From assembly GCA_963556145.1 (NCBI GenBank), contig OY744467.1, forward strand, positions 6,730,710-6,794,709: DNA of 64,000 nt. The letters run 5' to 3'. Positions 1 to 11,032 of this stretch are shown here, piece after piece. Below the pieces are notes generated by a model that was given only the letters and a program-made list of their open reading frames with translations, was not told where the DNA came from and ran no database searches. How positions within the stretch are numbered: the stretch's first letter is position 1; each line of letters opens with the position of its first letter. The stretch is from Hygrocybe punicea. Its lineage: Eukaryota > Basidiomycota > Agaricomycetes > Agaricales > Hygrophoraceae. Position numbers and translations under genes: made by a program.

Positions 1-1
1 C

Positions 2-3000
2 GTGGCACTGGCATCAACTATCATGGACGCGATATCCAACGACTTTTCACGCTTGTCTGTTGGCGATGTACATGCCTCCGCCGAACCTTCCACCACTCCT
101 GCCCTTAGAAAGGTATCGCAGGAGCGCGATGGCTTCACCGATGACGATCACAAGCTACTCGATGCGAAGATCGAGAAAGCATTTAGCGCATTCCGGAAAT
201 TCAATGAGGAACCTGATTTACCTACACTTCTCTCACAAATTACTATGGACAAGAGGCTCACTACGCTCACAAATGACGAAGCAGAGGAACTGCTTGATCG
301 TGAGCCGTCCATCGCAGAGATATTAAGGCACGCTTGGCAAGCAGGGTCGTTCAAGGAAGTACGACGAATAGGTATGTTTGCCGTACCATAACTTGCTAAC
401 CTTGAGCTCCTAGGCTCAACACTACACAGACCTTCTCTGGCCGGATTCTCCCAGTGTCTCTCGTAGGAGTCTGCCATCCACCGTAGACAGAGAGGTCACA
501 AGTGAGCATTGACATACTTTTGAACATTCCTTGATGATAAGATTATTCTGGTCTAGAACAAGGTATTGGAATCCCTCTTCGGAGAAGTCGAGTTGCCTAA
601 CATATCGGTGCGATGCAGTGCTCGGCAGAGCGTGGGATAACCTCTATATCGGCGATCTTCACGTCCTGATGCTCAACAACATTTGTGCCTTGAATAAAGC
701 GGAACTCTACGGAAATCAAATTTCCATCATACAGAGCTCCGGCTATGGCAAGTCACGTATGGTGCACGAACAAGCAAAATTAGTTTTCACTATTCCATTC
801 AACCTTCGACCCGCCCTTGATGATCGAGGTGAGTTGTTCATTGACTCAATTTCGTCTTGCGAGACTTAATCTTCCAATAGATCTCGCCTTTCCACCGGCT
901 GACGATACCATCCGTAACTGTCTCACTCGCGTTCTTGACCTGAACGGGGTCACCAATATGTACCTTCGATTTTTCATATCCTTGTTTGAAGGTATTCGAA
1001 GCGAACTGGAGAAACATAAACCAACTTTTGAGAATTCCCGTATGTTCGCGGCTTGGTGGTCGACGCAACTAGTTGAGATTCGTCAGGAACTTTATTCTCG
1101 TGTGGCCAACGACACTGGGAAAGACATTTTTACAAAGGTGCGTGAAGAAGCATGTCATAGAAACGGGTCTCATGATCGGTGCAGACCGATAACCCCCGTC
1201 AATCTACTAGTAGAGATCAAAATATATATGAGGTCGAGCAAACTGCCCTGGAAAATCGAGCCAGGGGTGAATTGGGAAGACTTTTGAAGCAGCTGCGAGC
1301 GTCGTATAGCGGAAAACCCGAATACGCAATTGAAATGGTCATATATTTCGACGAAGCTCATTCATTGACGCCACACAAACCGCAAAACGAAACCCAGAAG
1401 ACGTTATATGATGTCTTATGCTCCGTGATAAATGTTTTTTTGAAGTTCCCTGTGTTTGCCATATTCCTCTCCACAAATAGTGATTTGGCCGAATTTGCCA
1501 CGCCTCGAAACCTCGCCAGGTCGGCTCGCATCCGCGAAGGTCGAGCAACGATTCATGCTCCGATTACCGAGACGCCCTTTGACTGCTACCCTGATATGCT
1601 GATCAGGCCGGAAACAATGTCTCTCGCAGAGACTACCAGCGTAGAGTACTTAGCTCGATTTGGGAGGCCGTTGTGAGTGTAACTGTACCTTCCTTCCCAA
1701 AGTTTTTCCTTCTGTCTGACTCCCATGTAGGTTTTGGACCATGATACAGGCTGCCGGATTGAAAAAAGATTCTGTTTGCCTTCAGGTTATGGAACTCGCG
1801 CAGGCGAAGCTTTTGGGCACGCACGATATCAAAATCCAGTTTCCTGCGGTGTCACCCAAGGCGAAATTGGCTGTGGTGGACTGCATTTTGATGCTAGATT
1901 TCGAAGTCCGGCGAGAAAATGTTCAATTGACGGAGGCCTCCTTGGTTGCAAGCCATATGCGGACTGCCTTTTCCGTTCCGAAAGACCTTGTGTACCTGCG
2001 ATCGGGGTATCCGTCGGAGCCTATCATAGCAGAAGCTGCTTGCAGACAACTTGCGTCCTGGACCGAGCAAAAGCCGAACGCGTTCCTCGAGATTGTCAAC
2101 GAGAATATCACATCCGGGCTGCTGAATTATGGCGAGATGGGTGAACTCGCAGGGCGTGCACTCATATGGGATGCCTACCGGCGCGCCGTACGACATGAGC
2201 ACCTTACTGCTCAGGACAGTATCAACTATAGCACTGGATGTCTCTTGACCACCTTCATAGAAATGCTGTTTGCCGAACCCCACGCGACGATCATCCTTGA
2301 TTCCCGACCCGACAATCGTAACCAAGGCCCAAACGTTGATCTCCAACCTCAGAAACTTCGGGAGGCCTTTCAGGGTGCGAAAATACGCTTCACACACTTC
2401 GGGAAAATGGCGGATGACAGTGGTACGACGACGTACTCCGCCTGGGCAGCGTTCATGAGGAGCATGGTTATTACATGCCGCAGTGGGCAACCAACGCTTG
2501 ATTGTGTGATTCCCGTACTTCTTTGGGACAAAAAACTCGGCGAGTGGGTTATGTCGGGTATTCTTGTGCAATTTAAGCGGCGCAAGCACGGAGGAAACTA
2601 CTTCATCGACGAGAAAGACGTTGGCTTCTTCCCCAAGGCAAACTGCTCAGGCTGTGCAAATCACAAGCCCGAACCTCACCCGGATTCACGTCCCTACATC
2701 ACTCTGATTATGGAGGTTGGTGTGCAAACCTCAATACGTGAAAATGCAGTCACGAAAACCAAAAGCTCATCCTCGCAGAGGAACCCTGCTACTACGCAAA
2801 ATATCGCATCCAATAAACCTGCTCACAGCCCAGCGGCGCAACTCACGACGCCTATGAAAAGATTCACTCAAACTATAATCAGTACCCCGTCTAAAGTTGT
2901 CATCGCGAAATCAGGTACTCATCATCACCCTCGTCCTGACCATCCACGTTACAGCATCAAAGCCTATGGTTGTTCCCCGATTGTGTACCGAGGAATCCTC

Positions 3001-3240
3001 GAAGAGCAAAGGGCAAGTTTTGCGCTTTTACTGCGCTCTCGTGATTTTCTGGGAGAACATGCTCGGGGAGATGATGCTTCCATCGCCGCTCTCCGAAAAA
3101 TGAAACCGTTCTGGAGTCGAGGCGCAAATTGCTATCACTGGATTGATTGTCCTGAACTCAGCGGTGTACAAGTCCAGTCTGAGGATCAGGAAGGAGTTTT
3201 CCTGTCAGACGTGGAAGACGAGGAAGACGGTTTTTTCTAG
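2..3240 (+). CDS. P-loop NTPase / restriction-endonuclease-like protein (Crinkler-like architecture), 5' partial and damaged
   Basis: Multi-exon gene entering from the left edge. A Walker A-like motif (SGYGKSRM, about 735-755) is followed by a Walker B-like hydrophobic strand ending FDEAH (about 1340-1362) and a later segment LDCVIPVLL...GILVQFK (about 2495-2578). The D...QxK spacing of that segment resembles PD-(D/E)xK nucleases. The last exon (1731-3240) is open for about 500 codons and has an acidic tail. Clear introns: 829-880, 1673-1730; likely 359-413. Between 1138 and 1212 the frame changes, through either a 32-nt intron or a frameshift. An in-frame TGA lies at 510-512, and 535-612 reads best in another frame, so the N-terminal third looks decayed. 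Known: basidiomycetes carry expanded families coupling a P-loop ATPase to an REase-like domain, related to Crinkler effectors. Inferred: this belongs there. No secretion signal is visible because the start lies outside. Confidence 0.55.
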
Positions 3241-3399
3241 CGAAGCCGAAAGAGGGCACCTTATCTTGGGCAACCATCAAAAACTTGGGGCGGAACAGAT
3301 AAACCCAGGAAAACCCTGTATTTTTAGTTTGATTACAGCCATTTTACATAAGGATGGCAGTTGCCGCGGAAATTTGTTAAATTTGTCTACTTAGTACTT

Positions 3400-4481
3400 T
3401 ATATTATGGTCTACTGCAAAATCAGTTGCAATGTCAAGATTGCAGCAATCAAGTTGTTTGAATGTGGACTCCTTGAGCTTGATGACATTCTAGATTGCTG
3501 CAGATTCTCTGAACACACCTGGTATTGAATTCTAAAGCTTTGGAGGGAGACCAGCGACATTGTTAACCAGGAAAGGATGCTGTGAGGGCGTCTTCATCTC
3601 TTGGATTGTGACGACGTCAACTACCTTATCCATCTTATCCACTGAAACCCTGACTATTTCTTGGACGAACTCCTCCACCTCCTGAAAACGAATCGCTGCA
3701 TCTCCGTGAACTATGTCACCATCCATCGGGAACTTGTTTGAGCAGGAATGAGTCACAAGAAGCTCAAGTGCATCACTAAAGAACAAAATGAAGAACGATG
3801 TGCCAACTTCATATCTCATATGGCTCAATATAGCCCAGAGGAGCTTGGGTTTATTGATGAAACATCCAAAGACAAGTGGACAGTGGGACATCACTATGGG
3901 AGATCAATGAGAGGAAAGTGCACAGAGAAAAAGCAATCATTCATGTGAGGCCATCGAACTTCAACTGAGGCGTTGCTCTAGCTGGGTGGAATTGTTGCAC
4001 AGACCGTGGTTGAAGGCTCAATGACAAAGAAGATGTTTCTTGAATGGCTTGAATTTGATGTTGTGCATGTTGCTACACTTTTTGGCCTTACAGGTATCTC
4101 AAGACAGGGTCCTAGCAGCTTCTGAAATGCATGGCTTATCTTGGACCGCTAAGTGTCCTCGTAATGGACAATGCAAAAATTCACCATGGAACAGAGATAC
4201 TTGAACTTGTTGACCACTTTGGTATGTCGCCTGGCACTCTTTGCTGTTCTGTCTTGTAACTGTTTATTGCAGGTGTATGTATTGAATACCTTCCACCATA
4301 CTCACCAGAACTCAATCCCATTGAAGAAGCATTTTCAAAAATCAAACACTGGCTTCATTGTTATCAAGATTATTATGGAGCAACCACAGGTGATGGAATC
4401 TTCTATGACATGTATGAGGTTACAGCGATAATCACTCCTGAGGATGCAGATGGGTATTTTATGCATGCCGGCTACTTTTAG
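3400..4481 (+). pseudogene. Tc1/mariner-like DDE transposase relic
   Basis: Reads as a decayed DDE transposase: a helix-turn-helix-like start (NVKIAAIKLFECGLL, about 3428-3475), a middle block with SPEELGFIDE (first catalytic D), the MDNAKIHHG block (second D, about 4163) and the PPYSPELNPIEEAFSKIKHW block (catalytic E, about 4290-4350), ending DADGYFMHAGYF and a stop at 4479-4481. It is a diverged homologue of the transposase at 19344-20359. In-frame stops (for example TGA 3526-3528) and frame changes make it non-functional. A short intron interrupts the second D block. No terminal inverted repeats were found for it. Confidence 0.8.
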
Positions 4482-4735
4482 GTACTAAAAAAACAAGTGC
4501 CACTGTATTTTTTTGATATTATAATGGTACAGGCTTGACATCAGGAAATCAGGGAGTCGCCGGTATATCCAGGCGGAGTTGATAATTGATAAGCAGACTT
4601 GCAGCCGCTTGCAATGTCATATCTAGCCAAATAAATGCATTTAAGTATAATGTGATTATTGTGATGTTTGATCATTTGCATTGAAAATTGATTGCTGTAT
4701 ATAAGGAGCTATCATATACTCCTAATTAATCCTCT

Positions 4736-4930
4736 GAAATACAGTTTTTTCATAGTGTTGTAGAACCTTGGCCCTACCATATAGGCCATTATGATAAACA
4801 TATTGTCAGTCTTGTGAAATACCATTTTTTTACAGTCTTGTAGAAGCTTCGTCATGCAATATAAGCAATTATGATAAACATTTAATTATTCCTGTGCAAT
4901 ACCATTTTTTTGCAGTCTTGTAGAACCTTG
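4736..4930 (+). repeat. Three diverged direct repeats of about 75 bp
   Basis: A unit reading roughly AATACCATTTTTTTACAGTC, then TTGTAGAACCTTGGCC and ATTATGATAAACAT, occurs three times head to tail. The last copy runs straight into the DDE fragment at 4930-5010, so the units look like duplicated intron-plus-exon ends of a transposase gene. Confidence 0.6.
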
Positions 4931-5010
4931 GCCTTCTTGCTCATATGAATCCCTTTCCCAACAAAAACTCGGTTATGATTATGGACAACGCTCGTATACA
5001 TCGTAGTATC
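4930..5010 (+). pseudogene. DDE transposase catalytic-block fragment
   Basis: In one frame this reads LAHMNPFPNKNSVMIMDNAR followed by IHRS. That is the block holding the second catalytic aspartate of Tc1/mariner/pogo-type transposases. It differs in sequence from the relic just upstream (MDNAKIHHG), so it is a second element, not a continuation. No E block follows; only a fragment remains. Confidence 0.6.
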
Positions 5011-5842
5011 TAAATTTTGTTGTGGCTTCTAACAAAACTATGTACTGCATGCCTTGAATATACCATTCCTCAATGTCATTCCTGGGCAAGAATTCTGCCG
5101 CCAGTCCTTGCCGCTCGTGGTCCCTGTCATCCCTATCATCAGCTGTCAATGCTCAATACCATCGTCATTGTCATTGGTCGATGTTGCTTCCGTTATCAGG
5201 TCAGCGCCGTCGCTGGACATACATTCGTCATGTCGTTGAGGCCATCACCAGCTCACGTGGGATGAAGAGCGCTCCATGTAGGATGGAAACCTAGCCATGT
5301 ATGCTGCTAAATGTGCTGTAACATGCACTGATAAAATCTCATAAGTAGTTGTGGAGAATATGAGATGCAAGCACTTTGCGCCGTTATGAACTTGTCTTGA
5401 ATGGAGACCCAATGATTTTATCTCTTTCTCTCGACACTAGGAATATCTACAGATAGATATGGCACTCTGGAAGCCATATTTAGCTCAGGTCATGCAAGGA
5501 CTGAAACATACCTTCGGGGCAATAGGTCATTATTCTTGGGAAGTCGTGGGTGTGGTCATTCCTGAGGCTGCAGCATCTCGTGAAGCAGTAGGAAAGTGCT
5601 AGGTCCTGTAGGCAACCCGTCAGCAACAGGGGGGAGTCATGTGATAGATAAAACATAGCAGCAAGCGGGAATATCAATTCCATTTGTTATCATGTCCAGT
5701 GTTTGAGTTCTGGAATATCTACGGTGTACATGAATGCCAGTAAAGAAAAAGATTTAGCGGTTGACCTACAACAAAGTTTAGCATAATGATAATTGAAACA
5801 TGAGAGACTGACCTTCTCAAAACATTCCTCCTGGAATTGATG
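5011..5842. other. Stretch without recognisable genes
   Basis: Several overlapping short frames exist but none has a recognisable motif or consistent codon pattern. No terminal repeats or tandem arrays were seen. Confidence 0.5.
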
Positions 5843-6290
5843 TCATAGGCCAGGATTTATTAACCGCCTCCACTTGCGTACATCTCTTGCCCGATACATA
5901 TATACCTCATCATGATCTGTTGGGGTACCAGAACCCTTGTTGTCCGCTAAATGGACCGTCAAACTCATCCAGTCCCCAAACGAGTAGCCACGGATCATGT
6001 GGTGTTGGTAGCCTCGATGATATCCCTCCCTGAAAACTGCTGTAAGTCTGCGGATTGATTCAGGAAATGATCGCTTACATGTAGCAAAGCTTTTTTACTT
6101 TAGCGACTTCTATCTCAGCCAAATATTGTGCGAGGACCATGCGTAATTGTCCTACTGCATCAAAGCTTGGCAACAGGAGTCGTCGGCGCCAGAGCGATGG
6201 TAATGAGTTCATAGTTGTAAACACGAGCAAGGGAAGGTGGTGGTGGTGAGCGAGCAGTGGGATGTGATGGTTGAGGGTCAAGTGTGGTCA
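5843..6290 (-). pseudogene. Unidentified two-exon coding relic
   Basis: Minus-strand reading from about 6290: exon 1 contains LRMVLAQYLAEIEVAKVKKL and ends at 6079. A 49-nt intron (6078-6030, donor GTAAGC, acceptor TTTCAG) follows, and exon 2 reads EGYHRGYQHHMIRGYSFGDW, then HLADNKGSGTPTDHDE and RARDVRKWRRLINPGL, with a stop at 5843-5845. The phase is kept across the intron and exon 2 has no stops, so this is real C-terminal coding sequence of a protein I do not recognise. The 5' part upstream of about 6290 is not readable. Its place among transposase relics suggests an element-borne gene (inference). Confidence 0.5.
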
Positions 6291-7218
6291 GTGTTGACTT
6301 GGTTGAACATATACCTGTACATCGATTGCACCTGCATTCAAAAGTTTGTACTTGCATACAAAACACAGTACCAAAAATGTTGCATCGTTCACACCAACTT
6401 GTACACTCTGCACGTCGTTTGTGATTGGAAACCATCGCTTGCTGATGAGACCTGAGCCGACTGGGGTCCATCACCAATAGTCTTTTGGAAAGGATCACCA
6501 AGACAGCTATGCTGATAAGAGAGACAAGGAAACAGATATAAATTCTATATGCCTCAGAAGTTGAGAACATGGGTATATTTTATCTCAGATCATGACATGA
6601 TGACACAGAGAACTATCAGAAAAGATTTCAGGACAGAAAGTCCCACAGAATTCAGTACCAAACAGGTTAGAGGACTTGAGCCCTTTGGGAGGAAGAGGTG
6701 ATGTCGTCTTGGGCAAACCGTTGTCATGACCCCAAGTGTTTTTGGGTGTAATGTCATGGGTTTACCATCAGACCACGGACTTAGATATTTAAGTTCAAGA
6801 CTATGAATGCACACCTACACTCATTAGCACCCATTCTATGCCTTTCCACATTACGCATGCTAGTGAACAGACACAAAGAGCATATATGCTTACCTTTATA
6901 TAATTTATTATGGCTTCACTAGCAATGCCCAGACCTAGCCGTTTATGTATGGTGCACAGAGGCACATCCCCCACTCATTAGTATTTATTATATATTTCTC
7001 TGTATTGCGCGTGTAAGGAGACAAGCCCAACTAGTGTTCTTACCTATATTAGCAGTAATGGATTGATTACAAATCTTGTTTACTTGTATTGATCAAAAGT
7101 GGCTCAGCTAGATAATGAGAAATGATTAGATAAGATGTGAACAAGAGGATGATAAGATAATGATAAGATAGGATGCATCAGAGAATGATTGTGATAATCT
7201 GCTTACATAAAGACAATG
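6291..7218. other. AT-rich stretch without genes
   Basis: Only short frames; nothing recognisable. From about 6815 on the sequence resembles the upstream part of the promoter-like block that follows. Confidence 0.4.
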
Positions 7219-7222
7219 GTCT

Positions 7223-7380
7223 ATTGTTCTGAGCCGTCCTTTGTTCTAAACAGTCCAAATGGAGATAGAGCCCATTGTTCACAGCCTCTTTGATGCCATC
7301 CATTGTTCTCCTGACTCAGTCCTATTGTTCTCACTTTCCCATTGTTCTCAGTCCCCCATTGTTCTCCAACAGTATAAATA
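7223..7380 (+). promoter_or_regulatory. LTR-like promoter: seven ATTGTTCT-type boxes and a TATA box
   Basis: Seven copies of ATTGTTCT or a one-base variant lie between 7223 and 7366, five of them exact. They are followed by TATAAATA at 7373-7380 and a pyrimidine/TAGT-rich leader to about 7640 (repeated CACTCAGTAGT-type words). This layout is that of an RNA polymerase II promoter, probably a solo LTR or the remains of one. No long ORF follows, and neither LTR boundary nor a target duplication could be fixed. Confidence 0.5.
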
Positions 7381-7640
7381 GGGCCCCCAAATTCCAGTAG
7401 TCAGTAGGATTTCCCCCCTCACCACTCAGTAGTCACTCTTAGTTGGGTTCACACAGTGTGATCCCTCATTCTCTTAGTACTAGTAGTTACTCATTGTAGT
7501 AGCTAGTGCTTGCAATCCAGTCTAGTTCACTCATATTCTATCATTCTCTGAGTTCCCCTTGTCATCAAGGAGAATTCACCCAGTTCACTCAGTCCAATCA
7601 ATTCATTAGTCAGCTAGATACACTTCTAAGGTTAAGGTTT

Positions 7641-8040
7641 CATCCTAAACAAAACAGAGTATTCAAAAGGTATTAAAGATATCCCTGAACTAGTAGCCAA
7701 TGTGCGTTTGAAGCTTCGGATTTAAGTCAGATATTATAATACCCAGAGATACTCTTGATTGAATAGGCCCTGTAGCCAAAACTGTCCATATTCAACTGGT
7801 GAATATTGTTATCAGTATTCATTAGTTCATATTTTTATATTCCAGTAGTGAATATTAGTATTTTCAGTACATCACACACCCAATTGCTATTCATACCTAC
7901 TCAAAGTCTCAATTCTTAATTGAAGAGATCTCACTATTACATTCTATTGATTCATATAGCACATATACCCACAAACCCCTTCCTGATAGGTTATTTAGAT
8001 ATTAAAAACCCACGAACAACAAGAAGGTACCTGAACAAAG
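7641..8040. other. AT-rich stretch without genes
   Basis: No recognisable coding sequence; several TATTCATTAGT-like words around 7800-7860. Probably the tail of the LTR-like sequence upstream. Confidence 0.4.
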
Positions 8041-8433
8041 TCAACTCTGGTAATTCTTGGTGAAACAAACATTCACATAACACTGTATCATCCACTTTGC
8101 AGTGCCAAACTCCAGATCTCTGACTAAACTCAAGAAATTTTCAGGCTGTATATCATAGATATCGGTGAGGTTATAGAGTTTCAGCTGGTCAAATTCGGGT
8201 GCGAATGTGGAAAACTGTTCATCATGGATGTTGTGTGGACTCTGCTCAAGTTCTTCAAGCCAAGTCCTCAAGCTCTGATCAGCGAGAGCAGAAATGGGAC
8301 GCTTCGATGGAAGTTTTGCTGGGGAGAAGGTGATGATGCATGTCCATCTGAAGAATAACGATGGTTGTCCAAGGAACGACAATAGTTGGGGAAGGGAGGT
8401 GGCATTGAATTCCTGGTAAAGGCAGTCAACCAC
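8041..8433 (-). CDS. Fragment with a SAM-like C-terminal segment
   Basis: The open frame includes SLRTWLEELEQ, then FAPEFDQLKLYNLTDIYDIQ and LVRDLEFGTAKWMIQ. The pattern (F..L......L..I..I......L.....FGTA) resembles the short helical SAM-like segment at the C terminus of many Agaricomycete proteins that accompany transposons. Similar C termini occur in the second genes of TE-A and TE-B in this window. The upstream part is missing or unreadable and no partner domain is seen. It lies just downstream of the Plavaka relic on the same strand, so it may be that element's satellite gene. Function unknown. Confidence 0.4.
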   Translation of the reverse strand: MVDCLYQEFNATSLPQLLSFLGQPSLFFRWTCIITFSPAKLPSKRPISALADQSLRTWLEELEQSPHNIHDEQFSTFAPEFDQLKLYNLTDIYDIQPENFLSLVRDLEFGTAKWMIQCYVNVCFTKNYQS

Positions 8434-8741
8434 AAGAACAAATGTGATGTTTATGAAAATTGCATAGAGTACATATCCTCAATGGCAAGGAATGCTGAGT
8501 CACTGCTTTCATCTGAGGCAGTGTCGGCATGATCACTATCATAATCAATGTCATCATTCCCGCCATACTCTTCAAAATCGGATTCATCATCAGCAGTAGA
8601 AATCTTGCATAAATCATCACACAACTCATCTAAATTGGACATGTCGCAATCGAGTTCTTCTCCATGACTTTCCGTCCCTTCATGGTTGGTTTGGTCAAAG
8701 CTGGAGTCCGAGGAAGTTTGACATTGCGCGTATGTATGACC

Positions 8742-9913
8742 TAGTGTTGCCGAAGTTCAGTTCGGTCCGGTTCCGAGCCTTTTTGGCGGAACCGCGAACT
8801 GAACTTCGGGTCCGGTTTGGCGCATGGCCAAACCTGGACCTGGACGGCATTGAACCGTCTCGCCGCGTTCGGTCTGGGTTCAGACCGCGTCTGAACCCAG
8901 ACCGAGGTTGGCTCACCCTGTGAGCTCCGTTCTCCTCGCAAATGGCAGGCACGTATCAATTGATACGGCGCTACACTTCGCGAGGTAGTTGGGCTGCGGG
9001 GGAGCCGTCCGGTGCTGCTGCTGCTGCTGCTGCCGTCGCGTTGCTGCTGTTGCTGCGGCCGTTGGCGTTGTTGCTGCTGCTGCTGCTGCCACTGCCGTTG
9101 CTGCCGTTGCTGCTGTTGCTGCTGTTGCTGCTGCTGCCATTGCCGTGGCGTTGCTGCCATTGCCGTGGTGTTGCTGCTGTTGCCGCTGTTGCCGCTGTTG
9201 CCGCTGTTGCTGCTGCTGCCGTCACTGCTGCCGTCGTTGCTGCCGTCGTTGCTGCCGCTGCCGGTGCTGCTCCTGCTGCCGTCGCCGTTGCTGCTGCCAC
9301 TGCTGCCGCTGCTGTCGTGGCCGTTGCTGCTGCCGCTGCCGTTGCCGTTGCCGTTGCTGCTGCTGCTGCTGCTGGCCGTCGTGGTTGTCGTTGCCATTGT
9401 TGTTGCCGCCGCTGGTGGTAGTGGTGGTGGTGGTGGTGGTGGTGGTGTTGCAGCTGTCGCGCGTCCGTTGGCATTGGGTTGGCATTGGCATCCATCTTGT
9501 GCCAAGATGGGTGTGGCCGCGACGTGGTCGCGGTCGAGTTCCCTGTCGCAAATGACATTAGTAAAGTTAAGAAAAGCTTGAAACTGACCTTCGCGTTGAG
9601 TGTTGATGTTGTGTTGAGTGTTGATGTTGTGTTGCGTGAAAGCTACACGGTCACGGCCGGTCACATGATACCATTTAACACGAAATAGTAAGTCAAGAAA
9701 TACGAAAAACAAATGAAATAAATACCGTAAAAATAGCTGCGTTCGCGGTTTGGACGCGGTTTGGAGCCGTTCAGGAAATCCGGCGGGCCTTGAAACCCGG
9801 AACTGAACCCGCGGTCCGGTTCAGCACTTGGCTGAACTTAGACTGAACCTCGGGTTCGGTTCGGGGTTTGAACCGGGTTCGGCTAGGTTCGGAACCGAAC
9901 TACGGCAACACTA
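8742..9913. mobile_element. hAT-like non-autonomous element hAT-1 (1172 bp)
   Basis: Termini TAGTGTTGCCG and CGGCAACACTA are inverted, extending into a diverged inverted repeat rich in GTTCGGTTCC-type words (8753-8920 and 9735-9900). The direct repeat GTATGACC flanks both ends (8734-8741 and 9914-9921): the 8-bp target duplication expected of hAT elements. Removing the element and one repeat restores the GVGHTYA reading of the Plavaka exon. No transposase is encoded; long frames inside are low-complexity artefacts of the CTG/CCG array. Confidence 0.88.
9010..9440. repeat. CTG/CCG-type imperfect trinucleotide array inside hAT-1
   Basis: Dense GCTGCTGCC/GTTGCCGCT triplets for about 430 bp, ending in a GTGGTGGTG run near 9415-9440. 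All six frames are open here (poly-A, L, Q, S, C), so open frames carry no coding information. Confidence 0.9.
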
Positions 9914-11032
9914 GTATGACCCACACCAAGGCCATAGTGGTATCTCATCAACATATCATTATCAACAAATCTTTTGGAACTGTTTAAGTAGGATTGATTA
10001 TCAATCTATGTCACCGCACTCACCGATTCACATAGTATGCAACCCAGTCTGTGGCATCCTTAGCGCAAGATGATAAGCCTCTACCATCAACATGAAGACG
10101 ATCTTTTGCAAAAGCTGGGATGACATGACAGCTTCTTAAGACATCAGATGGGTCAATAAACCCGAATGTGTTGTCATCGGTCAAAGATGGAAATTGAATG
10201 TGATTGAGTTTGTGGGTGTCCCATCCGCATTGTGTCACTTCGGTGATCTGGTACCATTGCACCCATAAAAACTCCATTCAAATTGGTTGGTAGTCGCGCA
10301 TCCCAGGACCAATATATACCACATTGACATGGTAAACACCGAGGACTTGAGAAAGCATTCTGCAATCAAGCATCAGATTCCAAAGTGACTCGGAGGAAAT
10401 GCATCCAGGCATACAGATGTTGGTATGAGTGACTGTTCCTTCAACAAAGCTTCAACAGGATCACTGTTGACGGCATAATTCTTTCCATAAATGATCTCAC
10501 ATGCTACGTTGATCTTGCGTCTTCTGGTTTCGTCGTCGATGTGAGCAAGTTTTTTCCGCTGCTTCATATCTTGTACTGCACCAAGATTCTGGACACGTGC
10601 AAGGGGTATGAGTCATCGTGGGCAAGGGCAATGCCCTTTATCACAGACACTAGCAAGGAGAATTCTGCAATAGATCAAAAAAGATATAAGGGAGAAAGAG
10701 ATGAGATTCACCTACTTCTCTGGGTAATCGGCGGAGTAAGTAAAAATTTGGGGATAAAACCTGCGAGTAATTTCATCACAACACGTGATTACGATACCAT
10801 GCTCGTACACTTCCAGAAATTCATCATCCAGGAGAATCTCCCACGGTGCATGTAGGACTTCACAGTGACAATGTGTCATGAAAGGGCTGCTGGGTCTCTT
10901 GCCTCCAAAGTGCTGGGTAGTGAAGTCCTTGAAGGCATCTGGAAGCTGCGAAACATGATTGAAGAAAGAATCACACAGTACAAGACTACTCACAGACTGG
11001 AAGTATGCAACATGGTTGCATAAATGGCACAT

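Larger units (their letters stand above)
8451..11032 (-). pseudogene. Plavaka-type transposase, internally deleted and split by a hAT-like insertion
   Basis: Read from 11032 downwards. A block with LPDAFKDF, THCHCEVLHAPWEILLDDEF, YEHGIVI, TRRFYPQIFTYSADYPEK (11032-10712) is followed by CPCPR(stop)LIPL...DMKQRKKLAHIDDETRRRK and IIYGKNYAVNSDPVEALLKE (about 10640-10420). Then comes a jump to VNVVYIGPGMRDYQP and FIDPSDVLRSCHVIPAFAKD (10330-10024), a 53-nt intron (10023-9971), and NDMLMRYHYGLGVGHT. The blocks match the Plavaka family in order, but the central catalytic region (around the DLMHEFELG block) is absent. The exon is cut inside GVGHTY by the element at 8742-9913. Beyond it the acidic C terminus continues from 8733 to a stop at 8451. 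Stops (TGA in CPCPR., TGA before MEFLW) confirm a relic. Confidence 0.8.

Noticed and set aside
1894..2589. 231-codon minus-strand ORF
   Set aside because: Shadow of the well-supported plus-strand exon 1731-3240.
8942..9581. Overlapping 160-320 codon frames
   Set aside because: Artefacts of the CTG/CCG array inside hAT-1.
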